From contig CAOLHI010001283.1 of NCBI GenBank assembly GCA_948474755.1, forward strand, positions 1 through 64,000: a stretch of DNA of 64,000 nt, read 5' to 3'. The notes under the pieces are model-generated. The model made no database searches. It was given only the letters and a program-made list of their open reading frames with translations, and was not told where the DNA came from. The stretch is from Ctenosaura bakeri (lineage: Eukaryota; Chordata; Lepidosauria; Squamata; Iguanidae). Position numbers and translations under genes: made by a program. Below, piece by piece: positions 45,650 through 57,187 of the stretch (the first letter of the stretch is position 1; each line of letters opens with the position of its first letter).

Positions 45650-45862
45650 GTTTTGTTTCAAAGAGGTTTAATTCTACATATTGTTTAATTGTATTTTAGT
45701 GATACTTTTTATATATTTTTTACTTGTCTTTTTGCTTTTAATTGTAATTTTTTATTGTATTTGTTTCACTTCTTTTAATCTCAAATGTCCCCTGTCCCAA
45801 AATTGGGGAAAATGAAGAATTTACATGAATGAATAATAAATTATTGTTGCTCTTATTATTAT
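45650..45862 (+). repeat. L2-like LINE 3' tail
   Basis: T-rich 3' UTR followed by attggggaaaatgaagaatt, then aataataaattattgttgct and an ATT-type simple end. Coding sequence is absent. Confidence 0.6.
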
Positions 45863-46408
45863 GGCCCAACAGTACCTGCCTAAGAGGCATGCCTTTGCAA
45901 GACATCCTGATAGGGCTATATACAGCTGCACATGCATAGATGCCTCTTCAGGACTTGTGGCTAGTGTGTGGGGACAGGGCACGAGCAGTAGTGAAAATGG
46001 GGTCAGTGGGCAATGTTCTTGTTCCATCCTCCCTATATTCAATGTACAGGAATCCCCCACCTTTTGACATCCTGTTATTTGATGGCTCACTCTTTTGATA
46101 CTTCTAAATTAAGGACAAGTCCCATTAATTTGGCAGAAGTTCCACTCTTTCATCAGTTCTTCCTGCTTATGGAAGCTCACTTGGGACTGCTTGTGTGTGT
46201 ACACTGCTTTAAAAGTGAGCTGAGATGGGGAAGATACCAAGCCAGCTGAGAGATTTGCAGGTAAAATTCAGTCAGTTGGTTCCAGGCAAACCTCTGGAAG
46301 TCCTTCATGCTCCCTACAATACAGTACATGGTTCCACATTTCAACCAATTCCATTCTCTGACTGTGCTCTGTTCCCTAATCTGTCAGATAAGTGAGGGAA
46401 GCCCATAT

Positions 46409-46640
46409 TTGTTGCTGTTGTGTGCCTTTAAGTTGTTTTTGACTTATGGTGATTCTAGATGACTCTATCAGGGGTTTTCTTGGCAAGATTTGTTCCAGGG
46501 TGGTTTGCCATTGCCTTCCTCCAACACTGAGAGATTGTGACTTGTACAAAGGTCACTTGATGTGTTTCTATGGCTGAATGGGGACATGAACCCTGGTCTT
46601 CCAGAGTCCTAGTCCAAAAGTTAAACCACTGCACACTCTG
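46409..46640 (-). repeat. tRNA-derived SINE, near full length
   Basis: Minus orientation: gttgtgtgcctttaagttg (tail complement), ttgccattgccttcctc, then catgaaccctggtcttccag (B-box-like complement) and aaccactgca near the head. Confidence 0.85.
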
Positions 46641-47117
46641 GATGGAGAGGCTAATTTTGAAAAAGGTTCAGATGAATGCAACAATTTCCCTGTCAGGTTC
46701 TATGGAATCTGATGTCCATGTTCATTAAAAAAAAAACCATTTTTCATGAAGAGAAAAATGTCTATTACTAAAATAGATTCAAGGAAAGAGAAAAAACTGG
46801 TATCTTTGGCTACATGACTAAGAAAGGAAGAAGAAGAAGTGTGTGGCAATGAAGCCTGGTTTTGCCCTATTCAGGCATTTGTCTGTTTACTTGGAGGGCT
46901 AAAATGGAGGATGGCGACAGGAGTGGGCATGGAAGCCCTGCACCCAGACAACACAGGGCACCCAGAAATAGGTTAGACCTTCATGGATTGAGCATACATG
47001 TCTGATGAGAGCACTGTAAGTGTATTTGGCTGAATGTGGTTACAGAATTCCCATGGCAATGAATCCAATCTGTTCAGGGTTCTGCATCATAGGAGTTATG
47101 ACACTTCATTCAACTTT

Positions 47118-47602
47118 GGCCCTTTCCACATGGGGTTAAAAAACAGTGTAGATCGACCTCCACGGAGGTCGTCTACACCGTTATGCGAATTGGGGTGGAT
47201 TACTCTCAAGTAAATCCACACGCCAATCCGCGGTCGAGCGCCCACAAGTGGCGCTGCCGCGTGCTTTTGAAAAACCACATTTTATGTGGTTTTCAAAGGC
47301 ACGGGGCATCCAGCCCCGTGCAGCCCCGTCGCAGCGTTCATATGGATTTATAGACACGCGAAAGGGTGTCCCTGCAGATCGGGCAGGGGGTGGGATTTCT
47401 GGCTGGTGAGCTTCTCTGATTGGTGGAGAGGCTCCGCCAAGTCAAAATCCGCCATTTTGAGCGCTGCCGGGCGCCGAGGATGCCGCAGGATGCTGCTCTG
47501 TGTAGAGCAGCGAAATGCTCTGCTCTGCGCGGCGATGGAATGAGGTAAGCCCACATTTTAGCGTGGTTTTCCCTGTTTCCCCGCCTGCGTATGAAAAGGG
47601 AC
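47118..47602. mobile_element. Harbinger-type MITE (485 bp)
   Basis: The left end ggccctttccacatgggg and the right end, complemented, gtcccttttcatacgcagg, resemble the 6190 element's ends. TTT lies on both sides (47115-47117, 47603-47605). The interior is GC- and CpG-rich, with a short inverted pair at 47150-47175 (gatcgacctccacggaggtc). Confidence 0.85.
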
Positions 47603-48071
47603 TTTGTTTCATTCACAGAGCCCTATTGCAAACCAGTGGTGTATCTATCCTAACCAGCACCTAGGGCAATCGTGGAAGTTGTACCCCTACTTTCCGACCC
47701 CTAGTCCCACTCCCATCACTACATGAATAGCTTTTTTGCACCCCCTGGCAGTGGCACCCAGGGCACATGCTCTACTTGTCCCACCCTAGATATGTCTCTG
47801 TTGCAAACCTTCACACTCAATGCACAAAGGAAAATGATCTAGCCAATTTCTGAGCATTTTGACTTTTGGAAGAAACTCTTATTTGCGCACATACACGCCT
47901 CCTAGTTTGAGCCCACACATGATCACACAAATGCCTGAATGGGGGAGGGCTACACAACAGAGAATTTCTGCCTATAGGTGAGCAAAGAACAAAGCAGACA
48001 AGACAAAGAAGAAAGAAATCAGGGAACTCTCACTATGCGTCTCAGCCTCTATGGTTTTCTGTAGACACATA

Positions 48072-48413
48072 GATCCCTTTCACACTCCACCACTGTAACA
48101 TTATGATTGCACTTTAATTGCCATGGCTGCATCCTATGGAATCCTGAGTTTTGTAATTTGATTAAATACAAGGTCTCTCTGGAGAATGCTAAATGTGTGT
48201 GCACATGCACATGTGCCTTCAACTCAACTGTTGATTTATGGTGACCCCATGAATTTAATGAGATTTTCTTAGGCAACAAATACTAGAGGTTGCCATTGAC
48301 TTCCTCTGGAATATAATCTATCCCTACTAAATTGCAAATCCCAGGATTTTAGGGGAAGGAACTACAGCAGTTAAACTGTAATCATAACACTATAATTTTG
48401 CAGTGTGGAAAGA
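48072..48413. mobile_element. Foldback MITE with nested SINE fragment
   Basis: The left part has cctttcacactccaccactg and the right part gcagtgtggaaag, with arms including tcctatggaatcctgagttt and aaatcccagg. A minus-strand SINE fragment (about 48193-48310, gtgccttcaactcaactgtt) lies between the arms and is therefore younger. Confidence 0.7.
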
Positions 48414-48504
48414 CACTCCTATACTTGTGCAAGCATGGTTGTCTATTTCTCCTCTCCCAACATGACCAAGTGGTAAACCTGGGGAGAAAGTATTATACTA
48501 TATT

Positions 48505-48670
48505 ACAGTTGCCAGACCAAAAAACTGGAGAGGGCTCTTGTACCTCCAATGGTTGTGTTGAAGAGGGAATTTCAGCACATGTTGCTTCACACGTCTAGGT
48601 AACAAATAACACCTCTTCTATACAAGCATTAAAAGTGTAGGCGTGTTCTTCAGTTTGTACTCTGACAACC
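48505..48670. repeat. Decayed copy of the 4800-4990 hairpin repeat
   Basis: It shares gttgaagagggaatttcagc and cctcttctatacaagcatta with the element at 4800-4990, including the position of the two inverse arms. Confidence 0.55.
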
Positions 48671-48979
48671 CTATGTGGGATCACTGCTACAGGGAAGCAA
48701 AACCTTTCCATCTTCCCTGACATTAGGTGATTTTGTGATGTTTGAAGATAGTCACTGATGCAAATTGTAAAACCTGAGTAAGGAAAATAGAATTATGAGC
48801 AGCTGACCTCATGATTGAAATGAATGAGAGTCCATTCCTCCACATGCTGCAAAAATCCAGAGGGAATGTGCCCCTTGGTGATTTGATCTTGCCTCCCCAT
48901 AAGCCCTAGTCATAGCATGCAAGATACCATAACTGCAGAAGATACCAGGCCCGTGCTTGGAATCTTACCTGTCTCTGTA

Positions 48980-49500
48980 AAACCAAATAAAAATTTAACA
49001 GTACAGCTATTGTGATTTACACATAACTGAGTGTGCCAGCTCATAATCTTTAATATCCACTGCTGACAGGATGGAATTAACTGCATTTTTGGGTCCAACT
49101 TTCTTTTCCCCTTTTTTAATCCCCTCCCCTTCTCCTACATATGCCACTATCCATTCCCATTCTTATCTCCTTTTGGCTCACTTGAGCAGCGGGTTCTTAG
49201 AGCTTTTGAGCAGGTTAGGGCGAGACCTCAAACTAACAATATTTACACAAGTTAAAGATGCCTTTTGTTGAAACTCTCCAGCCTTGCTTGCCAACAGAAG
49301 CGTTTCATGTGCAAGAGAATCAATAGAGAATTATAGTTAAGCCCTGTAATAATTATCCTCATTAGATGTAACCAGAGCGTGGTTGGGATGAATTCAGTTA
49401 TAAACTCTACTAATACCCAGGAAGTATATTAGATATGTAATTTAATAATCCTGGAAATAACGACACAATTCTTTTTGTCTTTAATCCCAAGTCTGTTGAA
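48980..49500. other. Repeat-poor stretch, candidate regulatory DNA
   Basis: There is no repeat signature and no gene. About 49270-49470 is AT-rich and contains several TAAT/ATTA cores (for example gtaataattatcctcattag). Candidate only. Confidence 0.3.
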
Positions 49501-49714
49501 GAAGAGAGGCAACTCACTGGGTTTTTTTCTCTCATCCTTTGTTTGTAACTGGGATGTAGCCCTTGAATATAAAGTTACGAGTGTTTTCTGAAGCAAGGAG
49601 AAAGATGGATATGCTAAGAAACAGAGTCTGTTGTGATGCTATGTGAAAAGAAGGGATGGGAATTTTTGGAAACATTGGCTTGAATACTCTATCATGATAA
49701 TCTATTATGATGAT

Positions 49715-50004
49715 CAATGACATCACTCTATTCTTATTTGGTCAGACCTTTCCTGAGTACTGTATCCAGTGCTGGACGCTTTTAAGAAGGATATTGACCA
49801 CCTGGCCCAGTCGAGAAGAAGACAAAAACGATGGTGTTGGGCCTTGAGATGTAATCCTAAGAAGAAAGGTTGAAGGAGTTAGTATATATAGCCTGGACAA
49901 AAGACAGTTTAAACATTAAGGTGACTATCTGGATGGTATAAGCCATTCCAAGGTACAAAGTGATGGACTGTCTTTCACCATGGAGTCTTTTAAGCAAAGC
50001 CTGA
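49715..50004 (+). pseudogene. CR1 LINE C-terminus fragment
   Basis: It reads cactctattcttatttggtc, gtatccagtgctggacgct and aagaaggatattgaccacct, which match the window's CR1 copy at 18360-18450. It is heavily rearranged after 49860. Confidence 0.75.
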
Positions 50005-50226
50005 GGCCCCTAGACATATAATAGCACAAATATAGCTTTGATTCCGCTTAAACTGCTATGCCTTCACTGTATAGAATCCTGGGGCTTGTAGTTTGGGAAG
50101 TCACTAAAGCTTCCTGGCTGAGAATTCTAAATAGTCCTCCTTAAGCTGCAAATCCCAGGGTTCCATAGGATGCAACCTGGCAGCTGAAGCAGACTCCCAG
50201 TGCTATAACTGTAATATGAAAGGGCC
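50005..50226. mobile_element. Foldback MITE, diverged subfamily (222 bp)
   Basis: Ends ggcccctagacatataatag and taatatgaaagggcc, flanks TGA and TGG. Arms include tatagaatcctggggcttgt and aaatcccagggttccatagg. Confidence 0.7.
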
Positions 50227-50346
50227 TGGATGACCACTGGTCACAGATGCTACAGCAGTGGTATACCTCAGTTAACAAAGTAGATGGGCTTTACATCTTT
50301 AGCAGAAAATTTGGTACGACAAACAGAAATAAAATAGAAAGAATAG

Positions 50347-50574
50347 GCAGCGGTGGAGCTTGGAGTGTGTGGAGGGAGCACAGGAGGTAGGTGGGGCTAC
50401 CGTGCATGGGGGCGTGGCCACACTATGTGGTGACATGGCCACAGTGCATGAGGCATGGCTGTGGTGTGTGGGGGCGTGGCCAGGGCATGCGAGGACATGG
50501 CTACAAGCCAGGATGTCCCAAAAACATTGCCGCTATGGGTGAAGCACCTTTCCACCCTCCCATTCCTATGCAAC
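50347..50574 (+). repeat. GC-rich dispersed repeat, copy 3 of 4
   Basis: The head ggcagcggtggagcttggag is nearly identical to copy 1. It has four or five ggggcgtggcc-like units and ends cctatgcaactg. Confidence 0.78.
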
Positions 50575-50675
50575 TGAGAATAGGGATAGGTTCCTATGCC
50601 CAGCCAGAAAAAGAAAAGCAGTTTGACATATTTCAGCAGACCTTTTGTTAAAAACTGATAATATGCACATGTGCA

Positions 50676-50878
50676 ATGAAACAACTACACTGCACTGTTA
50701 CAGTGCTATAATTTCACTTTCAACATTCTGTGGAATTCTGGGGTTTGTAGTTTATTGAAGTCAAAGAGCTCTCTGGCTGAGAATTCTAAAGGCCTCTCCC
50801 TAAACTTTCAGCCGCAGAATTCCATAGGATGTTGAAAGTAGAATAATAGCAGTATAAAAGAGTACTACAGAAACGGCC
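50676..50878. mobile_element. Foldback MITE (about 200 bp)
   Basis: Arms caacattctgtggaattctg and gaattccataggatgttg, right end tacagaaacggcc. The left end is degraded, so a duplication is not visible. Confidence 0.72.
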
Positions 50879-51354
50879 TAGGTAAGCCTTACATAAGTAA
50901 ACAAAAAATTTTTGAGTGTCCTAAAGACCACTCAGAAGTTTCTTCCAACATGCATCCAGTCATGATGCATGTTTTCCTTTCAGCAGCCTCCAGCTTTATT
51001 ATGAGTTCCATTTTGATGGCCAAACTGATTGAGGATTAACACACTGGGAGGTGCTGGTGAGCCTGGTTCATCTGCTTTCCACTTTCTCTCTGTTTTACTT
51101 TTCATACATAGTCACTAGTAGAGTGACTATGTATGTCTGGAGATTACTCTGGAGATTACTGCTGTTACCTTACACACACAGATACAGCTAGAGTAGAATC
51201 CCATTCTTTCCAACCTCATGTTTTATTGTACTGTTTACTGCCGGCATGCTGCTGCAACCCAACAATCAAAGCTGGGTTTTTTTCCAGCTTTCTTGCACCA
51301 TCCTCCCAATGCCAATGCTGCTGAAAATCTTTCAGCTAGCTAAAGGAAGACTAT

Positions 51355-51515
51355 TGTTGTAATTGTGTGCCTCCAAGTCATGTCTAATTTATATCAACCT
51401 TAAAGTGAACCTATCATGTAGGTTTCCTGGCAAGATTTGTTCAGAGGGGGTTTGCCTTTGCCTTCCTCTGAGGCTGAGAGTGGGATTTGCCCAAGCTCAC
51501 CTAGTGGGTTGTTAC
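51355..51515 (-). repeat. tRNA-derived SINE fragment
   Basis: Minus orientation: gtgtgcctccaagtcatgtc (tail complement), tttgcctttgccttcctctg, agctcacctagtgggtt; the tRNA-like head is missing. Confidence 0.8.
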
Positions 51516-51639
51516 CATACCTTACCATCCATCCTATGTGAGATGTAATTTTCATAAATTGGACTTATTAATGACCAGAGAACATGATCAGGGTCAAGCT
51601 AACCAGGGCTGTGTTTGGGATCATGATGGTGGCAAAAGT

Positions 51640-51850
51640 TCAAATAGGATAAGAACTTCTTGATGGTCAGAGCCATCTGGCAGTGGAATATGCTGCCTCA
51701 GAGTGTGATGGAGTCTCCTTCTTTGGAGGTTTTTAAGCAGAAACTGGATGGCCATCTGTTGGGAGTGCTTTGACATGTGTTCCTGTATAGCAGGAGGTTA
51801 GACTGGATGGCCCCTGTGGTCTCTTTCACCTCTATGATTCTATGGTTCTA
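51640..51850 (+). repeat. CR1 LINE 3' end
   Basis: It begins aagaacttcttgatggtcag and includes ttggaggtttttaagcagaa and gactggatggcccctgtggt. It ends with the tail ctatgattctatggttcta. It matches 18703-18903 closely, so it is probably of the same young subfamily. Confidence 0.9.
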
Positions 51851-52869
51851 GGATTATGTGAAAAATCCCAATTTTCTGCTAATCCCTTTGCTGCTTCAGG
51901 CTCTTTGCATTTTTGAACACATTGGAAGATAAATTGCCCAGATAAGGCAATCAGAGACCATTCCTTGATCTATCCCATGGAGATCTTCCTTCTATATTCT
52001 ACCTGACCAAACATTAAGAGATTGTCATGAATCCCATCAATGTTTTGTCACTCCAGAGTTAAAGCAATCAGCCCATTCTGGGCCCCTTTGTCAGTCCCAT
52101 GGAAAAGCCATCACAGCTTTGTCAACATACCACTTCAAGGTATGAAATAGGGCATAAAAATCCTAGCTTCGATTCCAGCTAATTGTAGTATGTAGAACAT
52201 AGTCTAGACTGCAACTCCTCCATGATACTCTCAGATTTCTGAACCCCTTTGCTGTGACCTCCTTCGTCAAGTCTGGCAACTATCACCCTTTCCACTCCTA
52301 ATCTCCCTCTTTCCAACCTTTCCCACCTTACTTTCTGATAGTTGTGTATGGTTCTTAATAGTATCTAATTTCTCATGTTTGTCAATTCAAATAAAATACT
52401 TTATCTAACTTTAACTGGAGTACTCTCTACTGAAATACATAGCTGAAAAGATCGTGCTATTTCCCTCCTCTCACAGGCCTCCTTTGAGCTATAATTCCCC
52501 CAAATTCTATGGAGATGTTGGCATTGTGGGTGGACCCCAATGATCCCCATCTCTTAGGGTAACAGAGTTTCCATGGCTGAGTAGGGATTCGAACGATGCT
52601 CAAACCATGACACTATGCTAAGTCTCAAGGGAGGCTGAGTGGGTGTAAAAAGACTTTGTTAAAAGGAGCTTCTTTGTCAGAGGTCTTGATAACTGCAGTA
52701 TACCTGTAGTTGACTTCCTAGAGTACAATTCATTTCAATTCTACCATTTTTACTTACATTTTCCAACAATAAATAGCAATTAGGGCTGGCCAGGGTATTA
52801 GGTGTAGGCTTAAACTCCCCTTCTCACCAGATCTCCATGGCCTTAGTTCTGATACCACACAAGAGAACT
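51851..52869. other. Unassigned stretch, no gene seen
   Basis: Apart from a short minus-strand SINE remnant at 52556-52625 (gtttccatggctgagtaggg, gattcgaac), I see no element or gene. Confidence 0.4.
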
Positions 52870-53640
52870 ACTTGGAAGAAAGAATAAATTAAACCCATTA
52901 AATCTGATGAAGCAATTCACATATCATCTATTTGGACCCTTAATCTGTTAATGTTTACCAGCATTAATGATGATAAATCATTTTTTAGGAACATCTTGGC
53001 CTGGTTTCTTGCTCTTGTTATCTGGCTATGCAGCCTTTGTCCGCAATTAGCCTTTGAAAGGAAGGCTGGGACTTTCTCTTCCCATTCCCTGGAAAGTTCA
53101 AGCAATCCATTTTAAGAATGGCATTACTCAGATTGCTGTAATAAAATGGCTTTTTTTAAAAAAAAAATGAAAGAAATGAACCAATTTGTTTCACAACAAG
53201 ATTGTAAGCTAGAACACGTTACATCAGATTGTGCTTGAGTAATGTCAACATTTGTTAAAAGTGAGTCCAGGGCATTAGATATTAGCTATTTATGTGATCG
53301 TTGCATAAAGACTGTAGAGAAAAGTTATAAACAAGACCTAAACCACATGCTATTAAATTATGTTATTTCTGGCATCATTGCTATTGGCAGTAAAATTACC
53401 TTGATTGCTATCAGCTATAATCAAATGTAGGGAAAAGCTGGCATGCTAATACCTTTCACAATAAAATGTGTGCTTAACAGGCAAGGAGAAAGAAAATGGT
53501 GACATGACAAGCAGCATAAAATGCTATTTTGCAGAAGCTGATAAAGAATATAATAAGTGTTCTGTTAGTTTCAATGTACATGTTATGTCTGACATATTTA
53601 ATTTTTCCTCCCATATCAACAGTTTAGTACTGTAAAGGAG
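52870..53640. other. Repeat-poor AT-rich stretch, candidate regulatory DNA
   Basis: No repeat signature over about 750 bp. Many TAAT/ATTA cores occur (aattaaacccattaaatctg, gcattaatgatgataaatca), as do ttataaaca and tatcagctataatc. It is the most convincing candidate in the window for a conserved non-coding element, by texture only. Confidence 0.38.
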
Positions 53641-54007
53641 CCAGTTGAACATATGGAAATGTTTGTATCAAAGCAACTTGTTTAGGGCCAGATCAGATGT
53701 TGCATTGCATTGCACATCTGGTGTTCTCTTTTCAAGTGTAGCCCTTGCATGTGCAAGATGTATAGCCATGCAATTTTGTATGGGACAGCTCACTGAATCA
53801 GCTGATAGCTTCTTTGTGTGCAGGGTGTCATTGGTGTTGACATCAATAGATTGGGATGATTTGGTACCTACAAAGATTCATGAGTGGCAAGGTACCTACT
53901 GCCAATCAAAGGTGTGAATCTAAGTTCTCATTTCTATAGATACATTGCATTGTACTTTTCATCTGCAAAATGCAGATCCATATATTTGTAGTTATAGTAG
54001 TTATAGT

Positions 54008-54225
54008 GAGAACCTGCATGGTATAGTGGTTCCATTGATAGACTGGGACTTCAAGACACAGAGTTTGAATTCCTGCTCAGCCATGGAAATATGTTGGATG
54101 ACTTGGCAAGCCATATTCTCTTGTTTTAGAGGAAGGCAATGGCAAATCTCCTCTGAATAAATCTTGCCAAGAAAACTCTATGACAGGAGTCATTATAGGT
54201 TGGAGTTGACCTGAAGGCAGATATC
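54008..54225 (+). repeat. tRNA-derived SINE
   Basis: Head aacctgcatggtatagtggt, B-box-like agtttgaattcctgctcag, middle ggaaggcaatggcaaatctc, tail cattataggttggagttgac. The tail matches the LINE tail at 55362-55510 closely. Confidence 0.85.
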
Positions 54226-54417
54226 AATGACCGTAGAATGATGACGGGTTCACAGAATCATTTGATGATCTGTTTTATATATAGGGGATGTTGCTGGATA
54301 TGATACTAATGTGTTGGCATATCTAGGCATCTTCCATGATACTCAAAATTACAATGAATCCATTGCCAAACGGACCTCTGCAAATTGACTTCTCATTTCC
54401 CTATAAGAAGAGTCATA

Positions 54418-54668
54418 GGCCCTTAATGCACCTTAACCTTTTCCAGCATCATCTCAGCATCATTCCAGGAGTGCCTTTGCCAGGAGGGGAGCATGTCCTC
54501 AATATTCCTCTCTGCACCTGGCCAGCTGCTGGCAGATGGGGAACGCTAGCGACTCACTCCTTCCTTCTGTAGGGCAGACAGTCTCTTCAGCATTGCCCTG
54601 AGCAAGGAAGAGCCTTGACAGTGCTTCTGTCTTTTCTGCATGGCCCTAGCCACAGTGCAGAAAGGGCC
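54418..54668. mobile_element. Harbinger-type MITE (251 bp)
   Basis: Ends ggcccttaatgcacc and agtgcagaaagggcc, with ATA on both sides (54415-54417, 54669-54671). The interior includes gccaggaggggagcatg, similar to tgccaggaggggaatgcaat near 3040, so the repeat around 2980-4090 may be a relative. Confidence 0.82.
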
Positions 54669-55361
54669 ATAGACAAGGTAAGGCCATACAGTATGATATT
54701 TCCCCACTTTTTAAAGTCCTACTGGGACACAAAAGAGTGTGTTCTGCTCCTTATAGCATCCCTAACCTTTAGCAAATCAACGCTGCAAAGACCATCTTCT
54801 TTCAAAAGATCACAGCATAGAAAAGTCACAAGCCATATGGGCTTGGGGACTCTAGGAGCTGTAGTCCAAGAAAAACCAAAAACACATATTTTTTCCCACC
54901 ATCTGCAAAAAAATTCCCTTTTGCTGGCGTATAAGACTCATGTCCTTTCCTGAAAAATACTGTTTGAAAATGGAGTGCGTCTTATATGCTGATGCATCTT
55001 ATATAACGGCAAAAATGGTAGCTGTGAGTGTTGGCATACTATGTTTTGAGGATAAACTTTTGTATATAGTAGAGCGAAGGTGTCTACCTTAATCCCTTTT
55101 TGATTGTGCTTTGAACCATATGGTTAAGAGCATAATTCTGTGAGCTGGGGGGAAACTAATCCATTGAACAAAACTGATCTTCAAAGATTTTGTATATTTT
55201 CTAAACAACCTAAAACAATGATCCCAATTATAAGATAGTTACTGATTTAGGCTGGAGGTAAACTCATGAAACAATAAAGAAGCACTGAAAGGAATTCCTA
55301 GCAAAATAATTTGTCTGATGAAATGTTACACTGTGAAAGAACTCATCCAGATCTGTTGTTT
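54669..55361. other. Unassigned stretch with a gcgtataagac-type repeat
   Basis: No gene is seen. At about 54920-55010, ggcgtataagactcat and gagtgcgtcttatatgctg form an imperfect inverted pair, probably a short DNA element. Confidence 0.45.
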
Positions 55362-55510
55362 TTGTAGTAGTTGTTTGCCATCAAGTTGACTTTGACCTAT
55401 AATGATCCTATAAATCAGAACCCTCCATGAATGCAGTCATTAATTGTCATGCTCAAGTCTTACAAACTCAGCGCTGTGGCTTCTTTGAATGAATCATGCC
55501 TTGGCACTCC
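55362..55510 (-). repeat. RTE/BovB-like LINE 3' end
   Basis: The minus strand reads gaagccacagcgctgagttt near the end of the coding part, then cattataggtcaaagtcaac and ttgatggcaaacaactacta. The last part matches the tails of the tRNA- and 5S-derived SINEs. Confidence 0.65.
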
Positions 55511-56394
55511 CTTTCCATGGTGGCAAGATGGTGCTATCTTCTGAGGCAAGAGGCTATGCTGGCGGTAGCATTGTTGCTTGTAGGGTCTCCCATATCATAC
55601 AGGCTTTTGCAGACTCGTGAGAGGTGACACTGGCAGCGAATCCCTCAGAACAGTAGTGGCATCATAGCTAATTCTAAAGGAACTAGTACTGCACAGGCAA
55701 TGGTAGACCACTCCTGAAGACTGTTAGCTTGAAAACCTTATGATGACAGGCTGAATATAGTCAAGCTCTGCTTTAAGGATCCAGGGGATACTGGTGGTCT
55801 TGGCATTATTCTTGGATTCCTGGCTGGCAGGAGATGCAGGCTGGAGTGCCTTGTTCAGTCTTTGTTGATATCCTACTGTTTCCCTGGTGGAAGACAGAGA
55901 TCTGTCCACTATCATTTGTGCTTTGGTGACCTTTAGATTAGACTAGTGATTTGAGTCCACCTTTCTGTAGGCCTTCCTTTATAGGAACATAGATGTCTGC
56001 CATATACTAAGTCAGATTTATGGATGTAGGCTGGCATCCTGCATTGTGTTTATGGATTCATAACCTAGAGTCTGGATCTGTAACTCCTCTATATTTGGCT
56101 ATGCTATGTATTTGTGATTGTACCACTATAGCCTTAAACTTCAGGAATCTGTTCCAAGTGATGAATGTCTATGGTATGGCCTTGTGGGGTGCTTCAGTTA
56201 AGACCCTTCCTGCTCTCAAGCCATGGGATGAGGAGAAGTGACAAGTTGGTGGCGATTGATTCCTTAGTTCATTTGTAGCTCTATTAACATAGCTATGAAT
56301 GTGATGCAAGACATCAGCCATAATTCTTCGCTAATTTCATTTTTGAAGGAAGCAACCCATAAGTTTAGCAATATTCTTTCCACTGCAAGAAAGT
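55511..56394. other. Unassigned stretch, no gene seen
   Basis: No conserved domain or clear element ends are visible. It lies between two RTE-like LINE fragments and may contain eroded parts of them. Confidence 0.35.
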
Positions 56395-56775
56395 ATTTGA
56401 AAGTTTCAGGTCTTGAAAACTTAGAGCTGTGGCTTCCTTGATGAAGTCTATCTACCTGTAACACAGTCTTCTTTTTTTCCTGATGTCTTCTAACTTACCA
56501 AGCATTATTTCCTTTTCTGGTGAGCCAATCTTCTCATGAAATGTACAAAGTAGGACAGTCTATCATTTTGGCTTCTAGGCAGAATTCAATCTTGATTTGA
56601 TCTAGGACCCATTTATTTGCCTTTTTGGCAGTCCGTGGGGTTTGCAGAACTCTCCACTGGCACAACATTTCAGACAAGTTGATCTTCTTATCAGCTTTCT
56701 TCATTGTCCAGCATTCACAACCATGCATAAAAGTAGAAATATGATGCCATGGACAATCCTGTCTGTACTGGTGAT
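56395..56775 (-). pseudogene. RTE/BovB-like LINE C-terminal fragment
   Basis: The minus strand encodes HGCECWTMKKADKKI, then LCQWRVLQTPRTAKKANKWVL and DQIKIEFCLEAKM, the conserved region after the reverse transcriptase in RTE/BovB LINEs. Frames break further on, near gaagccacagctctaagttt. Confidence 0.85.
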
Positions 56776-56792
56776 ATACAGTCTCCAAAACA

Positions 56793-56996
56793 CAGTGCGG
56801 AGCTTGGACAGTGTGGAGGGGGGGCAGAGGGGGCGGGGCTACGACACAAGGGGCACAGCCACTGTGCATGAGGGCATGGCTGCGGTGCACAGGGGTGTCG
56901 CCAGGGCACATGGGGACATGGCTATGGGCCAGGACGCCCAAAAACATTGCTACTCAGGGCGAATCGCCCTCCCCACCTCCACATCCCTACGCGACT
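56793..56996 (+). repeat. GC-rich dispersed repeat, copy 4 of 4
   Basis: Head gtgcggagcttggacagtgt, inner units ggggcacagcc and ggggacatggc, end catccctacgcgactg. It abuts the RTE LINE fragment, so it may have inserted into it. Confidence 0.75.
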
Positions 56997-57187
56997 GCCA
57001 AAACACACATAAGTACGCAGTCTGGCTGCCAACTTCAAGCAATAGCTTCTCAAGACTTTTCAAGGGCAGGCACACTAGAGATTATGTTACATTTCTTTTA
57101 AGTCAGTGGTTGTTTTGTGTCCCATAAATCACACCAGCTGAAGACTGACACATGTAACGTTCTTTTCACCTCTTCCTCCTTCCTCAC

